NCBI GenBank assembly: GCA_900768795.1
Contig: CAAGEH010000014.1
Coordinates: 1-64,000, forward strand
Reading direction: 5' to 3'
Length of the DNA: 64,000 nucleotides
Source: an uncultured Collinsella sp.
Lineage (GTDB): Bacteria > Actinomycetota > Coriobacteriia > Coriobacteriales > Coriobacteriaceae
The position numbers and the translations under genes are program-made. Shown one piece after another: positions 17,029 to 26,269 of this stretch; within the stretch, counting starts at the first letter, position 1; each line of letters opens with the position of its first letter. The notes under the pieces are model-generated. The model worked only from the letters and a program-made list of their open reading frames with translations, had not been told where the DNA came from and searched no databases.

Positions 17029-18726
17029 ATGCAGTTGGCAGAGCCTCTTAACCAGATTGTCGATCGCCTTCGCCGTCAAGGAACCGATGACGCATTGGTT
17101 GAGGTAAAGACCTGTGCACACAAGCTGAGCGGGGACGTTTGGGAGACGGTCAGCGCTTTTGCAAACACTGCAGGTGGGCTTCTTATTCTGGGCTTGAACG
17201 AAGAAACGGGCTTTACACCCGTTGAGGGGTTTGAGCTCGATCGAGTTCGCGATCAATTTATATCGGGTATCGGAGACGGCGGAACACCCGCGACGGTTGC
17301 ACATGCGCCGCGCTACGAGATGGCACGCGCAGAGATTGACGGTATGCAGGTCTTGCTCATACGCGTCGAGGAGCTCGAGCTAAAGTTGAAACCCTGTTAT
17401 ATCGTTGCTCGCGGGGTTCAAAATGGAAGTTACAAGCGCATAGACGACAAAGACATAAAGATGTCCCCCTCTGAGCTATATGAACTCCAGAGTGCATTGC
17501 TCCCAAGCGATGCTGATGGCGAAGTGGTTCCTGAGGCAGGGCTCGATGATTTGGACACTGAATACGTTAAAGCCATTATAGCTAATCGCAGGCTGCAGAC
17601 TCCGCGCGTGCTGCGTGGCGCCGATTCCTTCGAAAAACAATTGGTGCGTCTGAATATTGCCACAAAAGACGGCGCGTTAAAGCTTGCCGGCGTGTTGGCG
17701 GCGGGGGCGTATCCCCAGCAGTTTTTTCCAAAGCTGCTCATTGACGTTGCTGTTCATCCCGATATTGAGAAGGCTGCTCCGGGGGAGCCTCGATTTGTCG
17801 ATAGGCAACTTTGTGACGGCCCGATTTCGGCAAGCATCGAGGATGCGCTGGCAGTTATAGGGCGCAACTTGCGGAAGACTTCGATTATCAAAGGCGCCGG
17901 GCGTATAGAAGAATGGGAGGTTCCGCAGGAAGTGCTTCGCGAGGCGCTGGCAAACGCGTGCATCCATCGTGAATATTCTCCAATGTTTGTCGGCCAATCG
18001 GTGAGTGTGGACATTTACCCCGATCGAATTGAAATCAAAAGTCCAGGCGGTCTTTGGGGAGGTAAAACACTTGAAAATTTGGATGACGGTGAATCGCGTT
18101 GCCGAAACCCCCGGCTCATGAGCTTGATGGGCGCTGCTCCGTTGGAACAATCTGAAGGAACGGTTGCGGAAAGCCAGGGGTCGGGTATTCCGGCGATGAT
18201 TCGAGAAATGGAATCGCGCTCGTTGGGAAGGCCAAGATTCATTGCTAAAGCAGATTCGTTTTGTGTTGTGATCAACCGCTGTGGCGTGGAGCTTGTCGAG
18301 AACCGTCGGTGGATATTCGAACGCGTTGCAAAAGATCTTCCCGATCGAGAGGAAACGCTTCTTTTGTTCATACGTGATCATGGCGGAACAGGGAGCGTCA
18401 AGCAAATTCGCGGGGCTTTGCGCTGGGACTCGGATGATATTCGTCAGGTTTGCGGCAAGCTTGTCGATGAGGGCATTTTGATCGAGGACGAAAAGGACGC
18501 GTTCTCTGTTGCCGAGACCGACGCTAAGCGTGATGTGCCAGCGCGCGAGAAGATACTATGGGCGCTTGCGAGCAGGTCGGAAATGACGGCGCGCGAAATC
18601 GCTGCGGTGTCGGGGCTTAAGGTATCAACCGTTCGCTACCATTTGCCCAAAATGGTAGCGGAGAACATGGTTGACGCGTTGGGCGTATCGACTAGCCGCA
18701 ACCGTAAATATCGTTTGCATTCGTAA
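17029..18726 (+). CDS. AlbA_2/Schlafen-type ATP-binding protein with C-terminal winged helix (RecG-like regulator)
   Basis: The 565-residue protein starts with an AlbA_2 (Schlafen-like) nucleic-acid-binding domain (about 20-130: VEVKTCAHKLSGDVWETVSAFANTAGG is split over its first strand and helix). The middle is the RecG-like GHKL ATPase-type region with EALANACIHREYS near 302 and SQGSGIPAMIREM near 382. Two HTH segments follow at about 440-490 and 505-560 (MTAREIAAVSGLKVSTVRYHL). Family members are annotated as putative transcriptional regulators; biochemical roles are poorly known. Its promoter is packed with iterons and the whole gene lies between 110-bp direct repeats, which suggests autoregulation and possible movement as a unit. 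Confidence 0.85.
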   Translation: MQLAEPLNQIVDRLRRQGTDDALVEVKTCAHKLSGDVWETVSAFANTAGGLLILGLNEETGFTPVEGFELDRVRDQFISGIGDGGTPATVAHAPRYEMARAEIDGMQVLLIRVEELELKLKPCYIVARGVQNGSYKRIDDKDIKMSPSELYELQSALLPSDADGEVVPEAGLDDLDTEYVKAIIANRRLQTPRVLRGADSFEKQLVRLNIATKDGALKLAGVLAAGAYPQQFFPKLLIDVAVHPDIEKAAPGEPRFVDRQLCDGPISASIEDALAVIGRNLRKTSIIKGAGRIEEWEVPQEVLREALANACIHREYSPMFVGQSVSVDIYPDRIEIKSPGGLWGGKTLENLDDGESRCRNPRLMSLMGAAPLEQSEGTVAESQGSGIPAMIREMESRSLGRPRFIAKADSFCVVINRCGVELVENRRWIFERVAKDLPDREETLLLFIRDHGGTGSVKQIRGALRWDSDDIRQVCGKLVDEGILIEDEKDAFSVAETDAKRDVPAREKILWALASRSEMTAREIAAVSGLKVSTVRYHLPKMVAENMVDALGVSTSRNRKYRLHS

Positions 18727-18778
18727 AAGGACAGAGATTGAGGGGGCGGTTGTAGGCAGTCCTTGCGCATCAAAGATA

Positions 18779-18888
18779 TCTCTCTAAACTTTTAAGATAG
18801 GTTCGAGAGTTCTACCTGCAGGTTTGCTTTATCTCTCTAAATATCTCTCTAAGATTGTCTGTCATTTAGAGAGACGTTTAAAGAGATG
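18779..18888 (+). repeat. 110-bp direct repeat, downstream copy
   Basis: Matches 16869-16978. It keeps iterons at 18779, 18832, 18844, 18865 and a variant at 18877, but the following sequence lacks the extended -10. The next gene runs toward it on the minus strand, so it is not an obvious promoter. Confidence 0.9.
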
Positions 18889-18922
18889 GCAGGGAAGCTC
18901 GTGAAAGGTCTGCAAAGCCCGT

Positions 18923-20161
18923 CTACCCGCGTGCCAATACTGCTACCGTCTCAACATGGCTGGTGTGAGGGAACATGTCGACGGGCGTAATGCTCAAAAG
19001 CCTGTAGCCGGCATCCATAAGCGGAACAAGGTCGCGCGCCTGCGTTTTTGGATTGCAGCTGATATAGACAATGCGTCGCGGACCCAGCTTGATCGCCGCC
19101 TCCAAAAATTCCGGTGTTGAGCCGGCGCGAGGCGGGTCGATGGAGAGCACGTCCACACGCTCATGGTTCTCTGCGGCGTCGAGCATATACTCAGTTGCAT
19201 CGTCTTCAACAAACCATGCGCTTGCTCCCAAGCCGTTAAGCCGTGCATTTCTGTTGGCGTCCGCAATGCCTGCGGGATTGCGCTCTACGCCGAACAGCGC
19301 AATGGGACGTCCTGCCTTATCGGCTGCTTTTGCCGCGCAAATTCCGATGGTCCCGCTTCCGCAATAGGCGTCGAGCAAAACATCGCCTGCATGCAAGTTC
19401 ATACCTTCGATAGCGATTTGGTAGAGCAGCTCGGTTTGCTCGGGGTTGGTTTGATAAAAAGCGGTGGGCGAGATGTCGAAATCGCAGCCAAGAAGCTTGT
19501 CGCGCAGACAATTTCTACCGCTCACCACAACGGTATCAGGTCCCAGAATCGCATTGGTGACCTTGCCGTTCATGTTCTGCGCCACGCAAACGATATTCGG
19601 CGAGATGTTCGCGATGCCGCGGAAGAACTCTTCGGAATGGTTGAATTTGCCGCGTGAGGTCACAACGGTAACCATGATCTCGTTGGTACGCCAGCCGGCG
19701 CGCACGATCGCATAGCGCAAAATCCCCCTGTGCGTGTCCTCGTTGTATGCGGAAATGTCTAACAGCTCGGCAATCCGGGCAATGCGGTTGAGGATATCGC
19801 GCGCCCCCGGCGCTTCAACGGCGCAGTTGGCAAGCGGAATGATGTCGTGCGTTCCGCGCTGATAAAAGCCACAGCGCACCTTTCCGTGGGGTCCTGGAGC
19901 AAACGGTGTTGCCGCCTTATAGCGAAAGGCGCGTGGCGAGGGATATTTCCCCTCGTCTCCGTAGGTGGCACCCATACCGCGAATGGGGTCTACAGCGATA
20001 CCTGCACGTTTGCAGAGCGGAGCGAACAGCTCCCCCATTGCCGCCTGCTTTGCGGCCAGCTGCTTTTTATAAGGGCGGTTGAGTGTCTCGCATCCACCGC
20101 ATTCGTGCATGATGGGGCAGGGCGGCTGGTGCTTTTTGCGGGGTTCGGCGGACTTTGCCAT
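18923..20161 (-). CDS. rlmD: 23S rRNA (uracil-5-)-methyltransferase, RlmD/TrmA family
   Basis: SAM-dependent m5U methyltransferase acting on rRNA or tRNA. The N-terminal CPIMHECGGC with a further cysteine upstream or downstream fits the [4Fe-4S] cluster of RlmD/RumA enzymes. DAYCGSGTIGI is the SAM site, SIDPPRAG the catalytic-loop region and YISCNP carries the nucleophilic cysteine. I start at ATG 20161 (MAKSAEPRKK, 412 aa). The frame remains open to 20365, but that extension is low in quality and has no SD. The 3' end lies 34 bases from the downstream 110-bp repeat. Whether the target is U1939, U747 or tRNA U54 is not decidable here. Confidence 0.88.
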   Translation of the reverse strand: MAKSAEPRKKHQPPCPIMHECGGCETLNRPYKKQLAAKQAAMGELFAPLCKRAGIAVDPIRGMGATYGDEGKYPSPRAFRYKAATPFAPGPHGKVRCGFYQRGTHDIIPLANCAVEAPGARDILNRIARIAELLDISAYNEDTHRGILRYAIVRAGWRTNEIMVTVVTSRGKFNHSEEFFRGIANISPNIVCVAQNMNGKVTNAILGPDTVVVSGRNCLRDKLLGCDFDISPTAFYQTNPEQTELLYQIAIEGMNLHAGDVLLDAYCGSGTIGICAAKAADKAGRPIALFGVERNPAGIADANRNARLNGLGASAWFVEDDATEYMLDAAENHERVDVLSIDPPRAGSTPEFLEAAIKLGPRRIVYISCNPKTQARDLVPLMDAGYRLLSITPVDMFPHTSHVETVAVLARG

Positions 20162-20483
20162 GGTATTAACGCCAATCTGTTTGAGTTTGCTCCATTGTAC
20201 TTGCTCGGATGCTAAAAACGCCGCGCCGAGTGCGGCCCGTGGAGAAACGGGATAGGTTTCGCTTTGCTGCGGGGTTATCTGCGTGCACGGTGATGCCGCG
20301 CGGGCGCGGAGGCGTCTCGGCGTGTTCGAATAATCCCGAATGCCCGTGAGTACACTGCGCACCAATGCTTCTCAAATGGCTGCACCGGCAGTAGATCCTT
20401 GCCTTTCGAAGGGAAGAATGTCACTTGTCCGACTCGTTCACGTGGGTACAATCATGCGCATCACCTGCATACGAGGGGGTCGC

Positions 20484-23156
20484 ATGTTAGAACTCAAGGA
20501 CATCACCAAAGACTATCCCTCGGGCGATTCGGTCGTCCATGCGCTCAAAGGTATATCCGTTACCTTTCGGGACCGTGAATTCGTGAGCATTCTCGGTCAA
20601 TCGGGTTGCGGTAAAACCACGCTGCTCAATATTATCGGCGGGCTTGACCAGTACACGGCGGGCGACCTGGTGATCAACGGGCGCTCGACCAAGAGCTACA
20701 AAGACAAGGATTGGGACACGTACCGAAATCACAGCGTTGGGTTTGTGTTCCAGAGCTATAACCTGATTCCGCACCAGAGCGTGCTCAAAAACGTCGAGAT
20801 GGCGCTGCTGCTTTCTGGCGTGGATGCCCAGGAGCGACGCGACCGCGCTACCGCCGCCCTCGAGCGCGTGGGTCTTGCCGACCACGTGAACAAGCGCCCC
20901 AATCAGCTTTCGGGCGGACAGATGCAGCGCGTTGCCATTGCGCGCGCTATCGTCAACGACTCTGAAATCATTTTGGCGGACGAACCGACGGGTGCGCTCG
21001 ACACCGAAACCTCGGTCGAGGTTATGGATATCCTCAAAGAGTTGAGTCGCGATCGCCTGGTTGTTATGGTCACGCACAATCCGCAGCTCGCCGAGGAGTA
21101 CTCCGACCGTATCGTGCGCATCAAGGATGGCGTGCTCACAAATGATTCCGACCCTTGTGAAGGCGCGGACGCCATGCTCGACAATAAGGCATGTGAGGAG
21201 CATGCGCGCCAGGACGCCTCCAAGGGCAAGCGCCGTATGAGCTACCCCTCTGCCATTGCGCTGTCGTTTACCAACCTTATGACCAAGAAAGGGCGGACGC
21301 TGCTTACGGCGTTCGCCGGCTCGATCGGCATCATCGGTATCGCGTTGATTCTGTCGCTGTCGGACGGTGCGCAGCGGTATATCGCGCGCACGGAGCGCTC
21401 GACGATGGGCGATTTCCCGCTCACCATTCAGGAAACGAGCGTCGACATGAGTTCGCTTATGTCGAGCATGATGGGGACGAGTGACAAGAAGGCCAAGCCC
21501 AACAAAACGGGAAAGGTCGAATCGAAAAACCTGGTCAACGACATGGTGACGAGCATGGCGGGCGGCGCTACCAAGAACGACATGCGCGCAGTCAAAAAAT
21601 GGGTCAAGTCCAACCCCGAAGGACTCAATGATTTGGCGACGCAGGTCCAATACGTCTACTCCACGCCTATTGATGTGTACAAAGCGGATACTTCGAACGG
21701 ACTGGTGCAAGTCAATCCGCAGACGGTGCTCGACGCCATGGGTATCAGCACGAGCGGTTCCATGCAAATCGAGATGCTGAGCAGCATGAGCGCTTCGGGA
21801 GCCGGCAGCTACGACGTGTGGAAGGAGCTTCTCGATAACAAAAAGACGTGGAAGCACGATTACCACGTTGTTGCTGGCCACATGCCGCGCGCTTGGAATG
21901 AAGTCGTGGTCTATGTGGACAAGAACTGCCGCATCAGTGACTACACGCTTTACGCGTTGGGGATGCTCGACCAGAGCGACCTCAAGGGAATGATGAGCGA
22001 TGTGGTCGCCGGCAAAGACGTCAAAACCACCAAAAAGCAGACGTACACCTATGATGACCTGCTGAATCTGTCGTTCAAAGTGCTTCCCGAGACGGCTAAA
22101 TATCAAAAGGAAGGTGACCTTTGGACTGATATCTCGAACGATGATACGGCGATGACCAAGGTGGTTAACGGGGGTGAGACGCTCAAGGTCGTGGGCATCG
22201 TGCGTCCGAGCGACAGCGTGGAGCACAGTGATAGTTTCGGTGGCGTTCTCTATTCGCCCGAGCTCACGCGCCATATGATCAGCGAGGTTGACGCAAGCGA
22301 GGTCGTTGCCGCACAAAAGGCTGCGCGGGATACCGACATCATGACCGGTCTGCCGTTCCAGGATACGGACAAGAAGCTCACGATGGACGGTATCAATCAG
22401 ATGATCGCCAAGATGCCCGCAACGACCGCTCAACAGATGCAGGCGTATATCGCACAGATGCGTGCGCAGGGAGCGGGCGATGACCAGATCGTGAATTCAT
22501 TCCAAAAGCTGATGGAGTCCAAGACCGATAGCGCCACCTACAAGGGCAATCTTAAAAAATTGGGCGTCGCCGACCTTGATGAGCCCTATGCAATCAACAT
22601 CTACCCTAAAGACTTTGAAGCCAAGGAGCAGATTGACGATATCATCGAGCGCCACAATGACAAGCTCAAGCGCGCTGGACGCGAGGACGATGAGATTCAC
22701 TACGTCGATGTCGTGGGCGCCATGATGTCGAGTGTGACCGATATCGTCAACTCCATCACGTATATTCTCGTGGCATTTGTGGCGATCAGTTTGGTTGTCA
22801 GCTCGATAATGATCGGCATCATCACGTATATCAGCGTGCTCGAACGCACCAAGGAGATCGGCATTCTGCGTGCGATTGGCGCGAGCAAGCGCGATATCAG
22901 CCGTGTGTTCAACGCGGAAACGTTCATCATCGGCCTTGTTGCCGGCGTTTTCGGCGTGGGCGTGACAGCGCTTTTGGATATCCCCATCAATATGGTGATC
23001 GAGCATATCGCCGGCGTTGCCAATTTGGCCGCTGTTCCTGTGGGCGCGGGCATCGCGCTCGTGGGCATTAGTGTGGTGCTGACGCTGATCGGTGGCTTGA
23101 TCCCCGCCAAGATTGCAGCCAAGAAGGATCCAGTCACGGCACTGCGTACGGAGTAG
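20484..23156 (+). CDS. MacB-like ABC transporter, fused ATPase and FtsX-type permease
   Basis: One 890-residue chain. The N-terminal ATPase (1-230) has Walker A GQSGCGKTT at 38-46, signature LSGGQMQR and Walker B IILADEPTGALD. A linker leads to TM1 near 270-292. A large extracytoplasmic domain of about 450 residues follows, then three C-terminal helices with ERTKEIGILRAIGASKRDI, the FtsX/MacB hallmark. MacB-type proteins work mechanically in the periplasm or at the cell surface rather than moving substrate through the membrane; in Gram-positives similar proteins export peptides or resist antimicrobials. The ATPase-first order matches MacB. ATG 20484 follows SD GAGGGGG; longer upstream frames are unsupported. 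No two-component partner is adjacent. Confidence 0.9.
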   Translation: MLELKDITKDYPSGDSVVHALKGISVTFRDREFVSILGQSGCGKTTLLNIIGGLDQYTAGDLVINGRSTKSYKDKDWDTYRNHSVGFVFQSYNLIPHQSVLKNVEMALLLSGVDAQERRDRATAALERVGLADHVNKRPNQLSGGQMQRVAIARAIVNDSEIILADEPTGALDTETSVEVMDILKELSRDRLVVMVTHNPQLAEEYSDRIVRIKDGVLTNDSDPCEGADAMLDNKACEEHARQDASKGKRRMSYPSAIALSFTNLMTKKGRTLLTAFAGSIGIIGIALILSLSDGAQRYIARTERSTMGDFPLTIQETSVDMSSLMSSMMGTSDKKAKPNKTGKVESKNLVNDMVTSMAGGATKNDMRAVKKWVKSNPEGLNDLATQVQYVYSTPIDVYKADTSNGLVQVNPQTVLDAMGISTSGSMQIEMLSSMSASGAGSYDVWKELLDNKKTWKHDYHVVAGHMPRAWNEVVVYVDKNCRISDYTLYALGMLDQSDLKGMMSDVVAGKDVKTTKKQTYTYDDLLNLSFKVLPETAKYQKEGDLWTDISNDDTAMTKVVNGGETLKVVGIVRPSDSVEHSDSFGGVLYSPELTRHMISEVDASEVVAAQKAARDTDIMTGLPFQDTDKKLTMDGINQMIAKMPATTAQQMQAYIAQMRAQGAGDDQIVNSFQKLMESKTDSATYKGNLKKLGVADLDEPYAINIYPKDFEAKEQIDDIIERHNDKLKRAGREDDEIHYVDVVGAMMSSVTDIVNSITYILVAFVAISLVVSSIMIGIITYISVLERTKEIGILRAIGASKRDISRVFNAETFIIGLVAGVFGVGVTALLDIPINMVIEHIAGVANLAAVPVGAGIALVGISVVLTLIGGLIPAKIAAKKDPVTALRTE

Positions 23157-23320
23157 GCGAGTGCCGTGGACTGGCGAAATGAGGCACGTGACGCATAAGG
23201 TGCCTGTGCGCTGTTTTGTGCGCTATCTAGTGGGCGAGCTCCGTAGGCGCGTGTAAGCGAGAGCCATTGCCTGCCCATCGTTACGTTTGTAAGACGATTG
23301 CAAGCATGGTAGTTACCTTT

Positions 23321-23354
23321 GCGGGACAACTTCCAGGTGAGTTGTCCCGCTTTT
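23321..23354 (+). terminator. intrinsic terminator after the MacB-like gene
   Basis: An 11-bp perfect stem (23321-23331 with 23340-23350), an 8-base loop, then TTTT. The rest of 23157-23460 holds the next promoter region. Confidence 0.85.
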
Positions 23355-23403
23355 GTTACGGAGTCGCATCTCTGTTGTACTCCATCTTGCTAAAGTGTAT
23401 GAT

Positions 23404-23441
23404 TTGACGCGTTGAATGAATCACTTTACTTAGATAAAGTG
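23404..23441 (+). promoter_or_regulatory. amino-acid transporter promoter with a CACTTTA/TAAAGTG operator
   Basis: A -35-like TTGACG (23404-23409) is followed 12 bases later by the inverted repeat CACTTTA (23422-23428), six bases, TAAAGTG (23435-23441), which covers the expected -10. A third TAAAGTG half-site is at 23391-23397. The core ACTTTACTTAG-N-TAAAG recurs upstream of ilvE at 50714-50730 with one difference. Confidence 0.55.
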
Positions 23442-23460
23442 TCTTTGGGAGGATGCAATA

Positions 23461-24321
23461 ATGACCGTCAACGTTTCTCGCCGCCAGTTCCTCGGTCTTG
23501 CCGGTTCCACCGCCGCTATGCTCGGTCTGGGACTCGCGGGCTGCGGTAGCTCAAACGGCGGCTCCAAGGGTTCTGCCGCTTCAGATGATTCCAAGGGCGC
23601 CGCTACCACTAAAAAGCTCATTGTCGGTTTCGATCAGGAATATCCGCCCTACGGCTTTAAGGGCGACGACGGCAAGTTCACCGGCTTTGACCTTGACCTT
23701 GCCAAGGCTGTTGCCAAAAAACAGGGCTGGAAGGTCAAGCTCGAGGCTATCGATTGGGACGCCAAGGATACGCTGCTCAATTCCGGCGCCATCAACTGCA
23801 TCTGGAACGGCTTCACCATGGAGGGCCGCGAGGGCAAGTACACCTTCTCTGATCCCTACATGCTCAACGAGCAGGTGATCGTGGTAAAGAAGGATTCCGG
23901 CATTTCCGATTGGAAGGGTCTTTCGGGCAAGAACGTCATCACGCAGACCGATTCCGCTGCGCAGGATGTGCTGCAGGGCGATCAGAAAAAACTCAACGCC
24001 ACATTTGCTGGCGGCGCTGTGCAGACTATCGGCGACTACAACACCGCGTTTATGCAGCTTGAGTCCGGTGCCGTTGACGCCGTTGCATGCGACCTTTCGA
24101 TTGCCGCCTACCAGCTTGCGGCAAAACCCGATGCGTACGAGCAGCTCAAAAAGCCGCTGTCCAAGGAACACTACGCCGTGGGCTTCAAGAAGGGCGACAA
24201 GGCAACTGCCAAGGCTGTCACAAAATCGCTCAAGGAGCTTTACAAGGACGGTACCGTCAAGAAGCTCTGCGAAAAGTATAAGAGCTACGGCATGAGTTTC
24301 GATAACTGGATTCTTAAGTAA
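23461..24321 (+). CDS. amino-acid ABC transporter substrate-binding lipoprotein (Tat type)
   Basis: Extracellular lipid-anchored receptor of a polar amino-acid ABC importer. The N-terminus has a twin-arginine motif SRRQFLGLAG, a hydrophobic stretch and lipobox LAGC near residue 27, so it is probably exported folded by Tat and then lipidated. From about 52 the SBP_bac_3 fold is clear: VGFDQEYPPYGFKGDDGKF, then GFDLDLAKAVAKK, then WNGFTMEGREGKYTFSDPY. The 286-residue length is normal. SD GGGAGG precedes the start. It is the first gene of a complete binding protein-permease-ATPase set. The ligand is not certain; the family includes cystine, glutamine and arginine binders. Confidence 0.93.
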   Translation: MTVNVSRRQFLGLAGSTAAMLGLGLAGCGSSNGGSKGSAASDDSKGAATTKKLIVGFDQEYPPYGFKGDDGKFTGFDLDLAKAVAKKQGWKVKLEAIDWDAKDTLLNSGAINCIWNGFTMEGREGKYTFSDPYMLNEQVIVVKKDSGISDWKGLSGKNVITQTDSAAQDVLQGDQKKLNATFAGGAVQTIGDYNTAFMQLESGAVDAVACDLSIAAYQLAAKPDAYEQLKKPLSKEHYAVGFKKGDKATAKAVTKSLKELYKDGTVKKLCEKYKSYGMSFDNWILK

Positions 24322-24352
24322 ACTATCGGTATCGAACAACGTGGGAAGTGAC

Positions 24353-24377
24353 CCGGAGGCGCATTTTGCGCCTCCGG
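24353..24377 (+). other. intercistronic hairpin between binding protein and permease genes
   Basis: A perfect 10-bp G/C stem (24353-24362 with 24368-24377) and ATTTT loop, without a T run. Such hairpins often protect the upstream mRNA so that the binding protein is made in excess over the permease. Confidence 0.6.
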
Positions 24378-24401
24378 ATTTGTGCGCGAAAGCGAGGATA
24401 C

Positions 24402-25055
24402 GTGACAATACAGGTAATGATGCAGATGCTTGGCCAGGGCTTTCTGGTTTCGCTGCAGGTGTTTTTCCTGACCCTAATCGGTTCGGTGCCGCTGGGCATC
24501 CCCTTGGCGTTTATGCGCATGAGCAGATTTGCACCGCTGCGCTGGTTGGCTCGTATCTACATTTCGATTATGCGCGGCACCCCGCTTATGCTGCAGATGT
24601 TCGCCATCTACTTTGCGCCGTACTACGTATTCGGAATCTCGCTGACTGCGGATTCCAAGTGGCATGCGTGCATCGTGGCATTCATCATCAACTATGCGGC
24701 GTACTTTGCCGAGATTTACCGTTCGGGGTTGCAGTCCATCCCGCGTGGCCAGTATGAGGCTGCAGAAGTTTTGGGCTATTCCAAGCTCCAGACCTTCTTC
24801 TACATTGTGCTGCCGCAGGTCGTCAAACGCATACTCCCTGCTATGGGCAACGAAATCATCACGCTCGTAAAGGATACGTCACTTGCGTTCGCTATCGGCG
24901 TCGCCGAGATGTTCTCGACCGCCAAGGCGCTGGTCGCTTCTCAGGTGAGTATGCTGCCGTTCGCCATCGCTGCCGTGATCTACTGGATCTTCAACTTCGT
25001 GGTCGAGATGGCGCTCGGACAGTGTGAGAAGAAGCTGAACTATTACCACGACTAG
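24402..25055 (+). CDS. amino-acid ABC transporter permease
   Basis: Inner-membrane channel subunit of the polar amino-acid importer. About five helices, with the HisM/GlnP-type N-terminal region GFLVSLQVFFLTLIGSVPLGIPLAF, the IMRGTPLMLQMFAIYF element and the ATPase-docking EAA loop GQYEAAEVLGYSKLQTFFYIVLPQ (shown as its key residues E-A-A and G). GTG 24402 has AGCGAGG upstream. An earlier in-frame GTG at 24348 would place a strong hairpin inside the coding region and is unlikely. The protein ends with the usual short cytoplasmic tail. It should pair with itself as a homodimer. Confidence 0.92.
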   Translation: MTIQVMMQMLGQGFLVSLQVFFLTLIGSVPLGIPLAFMRMSRFAPLRWLARIYISIMRGTPLMLQMFAIYFAPYYVFGISLTADSKWHACIVAFIINYAAYFAEIYRSGLQSIPRGQYEAAEVLGYSKLQTFFYIVLPQVVKRILPAMGNEIITLVKDTSLAFAIGVAEMFSTAKALVASQVSMLPFAIAAVIYWIFNFVVEMALGQCEKKLNYYHD

Positions 25056-25130
25056 CCATTATGCGGTGCTTGGTCATGTGCCGGCTTTGCGCTGCATGCT
25101 TGTCGATTTCGATAGTACATGGAGGTTGCT

Positions 25131-25895
25131 GTGGCAGAAGCAGTAATGAAGATAGAGAACGCTCGTAAGGCATTTGGCGACAACGAGGTGCTCAAAGACA
25201 TCTCCATCGAGGTGGCGCGCGGCGAGGTCGTGGCGATTATCGGCCCGTCCGGCGGTGGCAAGTCGACGCTTTTGCGCTGCGCCACCATGCTCGAGACCCT
25301 CGATGGCGGCTCCCTCTCGTTCGGCGATGTGACGGTTGCCACCGATGAAGGGGGCCATGCGGTCTACGCCAAGGGAGACGCCCTCAAACAGGCGCGCTCG
25401 CATTTTGGCCTGGTGTTCCAAAACTACAATCTGTTCCCGCACTATACGGTGCTCAAGAACATCATGGATGCGCCCGTTCGCGTTCAAAAGCGCCCGCGTG
25501 CTGAGGCAGAGGCGAAGGCACACGAGTTAATTGCCAAGATGGGGCTTGTCGGTAACGAGAACAAAGTGCCCTGCGAACTGTCGGGCGGCCAGCAGCAGCG
25601 CGTGAGCATCGCACGCGCCTTGGCGCTCAATCCCGAGATTCTGTTCTTTGATGAGCCGACGAGCGCACTCGACCCCGAGCTCACCGCCGAGGTGCTGCGC
25701 GTTATCAAGGGGCTTGCTGCCGAGGATATGACGATGGTGATCGTGACGCATGCCATGCAGTTCGCGCGCGATGTCGCCGACCGCGTGATCTTTATGGACG
25801 GCGGCCGTATCGTGGAGCAGGGTCCTGCCAAACAGGTTATCGATAACCCGCAAGAGGCCCGCACCCGTGAGTTCTTGGCGCGCATCGACGGGTAG
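25131..25895 (+). CDS. amino-acid ABC transporter ATP-binding protein
   Basis: Cytoplasmic ATPase (GlnQ/HisP type) that powers the importer. Walker A GPSGGGKST near 39-47, Q-loop FQNYNLFPH near 99, signature LSGGQQQR near 151, Walker B ILFFDEPTSALDP near 172 and H-loop VTHAM near 205. All catalytic residues are present and the length (254 aa) is standard. GTG 25131 has a perfect SD (GGAGG, five bases); an in-frame ATG twelve bases earlier overlaps that SD. It could also serve the second binding protein and permease at 30722-32293, which lack an ATPase; this is an inference. Confidence 0.93.
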   Translation: MAEAVMKIENARKAFGDNEVLKDISIEVARGEVVAIIGPSGGGKSTLLRCATMLETLDGGSLSFGDVTVATDEGGHAVYAKGDALKQARSHFGLVFQNYNLFPHYTVLKNIMDAPVRVQKRPRAEAEAKAHELIAKMGLVGNENKVPCELSGGQQQRVSIARALALNPEILFFDEPTSALDPELTAEVLRVIKGLAAEDMTMVIVTHAMQFARDVADRVIFMDGGRIVEQGPAKQVIDNPQEARTREFLARIDG

Positions 25896-25987
25896 CGAGC
25901 GAACTGCTGCGGAGGCCATCGCGTGGCGCGCCGGGCTGTGAGGGCGCTCGTATTAGACGATGCGCTCATAATTGAATTAATTGCTGG

Positions 25988-26015
25988 GCGGCTCTGCGCA
26001 GGCGAGCCGCTTTTT
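25988..26015 (+). terminator. intrinsic terminator after the amino-acid ABC operon
   Basis: GCGGCTC (25988-25994) pairs with GAGCCGC (26004-26010), followed by TTTTT. Confidence 0.8.
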
Positions 26016-26046
26016 GTTTTTGAGCCATGTTGAGTCGCGTTGCTCA

Positions 26047-26100
26047 CATCTGCAGCGTGGGACTCATCTGCCATGTGGCACCCATCTGCCGCGAAAATCG
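26047..26100 (+). repeat. three degenerate 18-bp tandem units
   Basis: CATCTGC recurs at 26047, 26065 and 26083 with an exact 18-bp period, and the first two units also share GTGG-AC. It lies in the 374-base gap between the ABC operon and the EF-G-like gene. No promoter was confidently recognised in that gap. Confidence 0.5.
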
Positions 26101-26269
26101 TAGCGCACGCCGATAGCCCTGCATGCCCGTTCCCGTCCAGGGGTAGGGTTGAAACATAGGACATTCGGCTGACGTTCATCCACTCCCTCGACCTGCTCCT
26201 CGAAACCGTGCGATATCGCGTCGGCCCCAACGCGGCCGCGCGGAATTGTGCGGCCATAAGGAGGCAATC

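Noticed and set aside
20487..22433. 648-codon minus-strand frame opposite the MacB-like gene
   Set aside because: Antisense frame, composition rich in His/Arg/Val, no motif; the plus strand encodes clear ABC motifs.
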